Assembly: GCA_011050675.1 (NCBI GenBank)
Contig: DRFI01000025.1
Coordinates: forward strand, 124,001 to 188,000
DNA length: 64,000 nucleotides
Origin: Maribacter sp.
GTDB taxonomy: Bacteria; Bacteroidota; Bacteroidia; Flavobacteriales; Flavobacteriaceae
Direction of reading: 5' to 3'
Both the position numbers and the translations under genes were made by a program. This document shows, in pieces, positions 63,437 through 64,000 of this stretch. The notes beneath the pieces are model-generated. The model searched no databases, had not been told where the DNA came from, and saw only the letters and a list, made by a program, of their open reading frames with translations. The first letter of the stretch is position 1; every line of letters begins with the position of its first letter.

Positions 63437-64000
63437 ATGCAAAACAAGGGACTTATAAAGCTTTTTGCTTTATTATTTGGGTTAGTTAGTATTTACCAGC
63501 TATCCTATACTTTCGTAACTAGTAAAGTGGAAAAAGAGGCGAATACTTTCGCTGTTAGCCGTATTTCTGAATCAGAAGAAGGTTATGTGGCAAAAAGAGA
63601 AGTTGCCGCAGCAAGCTATCTTGATTCTATTGGTAGCGAGCCTGTTTTTGGATACACCAATTACAATGAGGCCAAAAAGAAAGAACTTAACAAAGGTCTT
63701 GACCTTAAAGGTGGTATCAACGTTACTTTGCAAATCTCAATTAAGGATATCCTTAAAGGATTGGCAAACAACACAAAAAGCCCAGTTTTTAACAAGGCTT
63801 TAGCTGATGCAGATGCTGCTTCTAGAAATAGTGATGACACGTACATCGATTTGTTTTTTGAGGCTTTCGATAAGATAAAAGGAGAAACTAAATTAGCTTC
63901 ACCGGATATCTTTGCAAACAAAGGTCTTAGCGATGAAATTAACTTTCAAATGTCTGATGATGAGGTTAAGCCTATTATCCATAGAAAAATAGATGAGTCT
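63437..64000 (+). CDS. secDF: Protein translocase SecDF, N-terminal part
   Basis: 188 codons are visible before the window ends, all open. The first transmembrane helix is LIKLFALLFGLVSIYQLSYTFV (about residues 7-28). The SecD D1 signature KGLDLKGGINVTLQI follows at about residues 87-101. The spaced charged insert DADAASRNSDDTYIDLFFEAF is typical of the large Bacteroidota SecDF fusions, which use the proton-motive force to help complete Sec export. The fusion itself cannot be confirmed here, since only the SecD start is present. Confidence 0.88.
   Translation, partial: MQNKGLIKLFALLFGLVSIYQLSYTFVTSKVEKEANTFAVSRISESEEGYVAKREVAAASYLDSIGSEPVFGYTNYNEAKKKELNKGLDLKGGINVTLQISIKDILKGLANNTKSPVFNKALADADAASRNSDDTYIDLFFEAFDKIKGETKLASPDIFANKGLSDEINFQMSDDEVKPIIHRKIDES

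Overview
The window reads as a chromosomal segment of a marine-type Flavobacteriaceae (Bacteroidota). The grounds are AT-rich DNA, almost no Shine-Dalgarno sequences but several TAnnTTTG -7 boxes, a fused SecDF, many Sec-signal or lipobox envelope proteins, and families typical of the phylum (DUF2911, DUF6588-like, DUF885, NIPSNAP, OmpA-like proteins, TPR/beta-barrel pairs). I see no rRNA, tRNA, insertion sequence, prophage or CRISPR array. A gene truncated by the window edge lies at each end (an SDR-like C-terminus at base 3, and secDF at 63437).

Layout. 1-2.5 kb: lipoprotein, polyphosphate glucokinase and a small secreted protein. 2.7-7.6 kb: a three-gene secreted set, namely an exported dikinase-like protein (swivelling His domain plus C-terminal ATP-grasp, ordered as in glucan water dikinase), a translationally coupled exported beta-lactamase-fold hydrolase, and a lipoprotein. 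7.6-14.1 kb: a TetR regulator flanked by two matching inverted-repeat operators, an AhpD-like protein, GAPDH, then a collinear redox/stress operon (EthD, a possible 2OG oxygenase, FrnE-like DsbA, DoxX, peroxiredoxin-like, DoxX-like, HAD dehalogenase). 14.1-22.3 kb: lipoprotein, two GNAT acetyltransferases, an orphan PAS histidine kinase, and Lrp divergent from metE. 22.7-36.5 kb: two 875-residue GH63-type glucosidases in inverted orientation flank a nucleotide-transporter-like protein with HEAT repeats, a second beta-lactamase-fold protein, and a four-gene cluster (PLP lyase, DUF1611/DgcN-like, dipeptide epimerase/DgcA-like, NhaD). 36.6-49.6 kb: amidohydrolase, hypothetical membrane protein, FtsE, a giant TPR protein with a beta-barrel partner, a duplicated propeller lipoprotein, OmpA-family, NIPSNAP and MFS. 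49.7-64 kb: mostly housekeeping (NYN/OST-HTH protein, DUF885 hydrolase, amidohydrolase, DUF2911, asnB, CsbD, gyrB, mdh, secDF).

The most promising undescribed unit is the exported GWD-like dikinase and its coupled serine hydrolase: its phosphotransfer residues look intact, yet ATP is not expected outside the cytoplasm. The clearest regulatory discovery is the TetR operator CTAAGCA-NN-TGCTTAG, whose last three bases form the start of the -7 box at two promoters and, in degenerate form, at a third (DUF2911). All calls come from reading the sequence; no database search was run.
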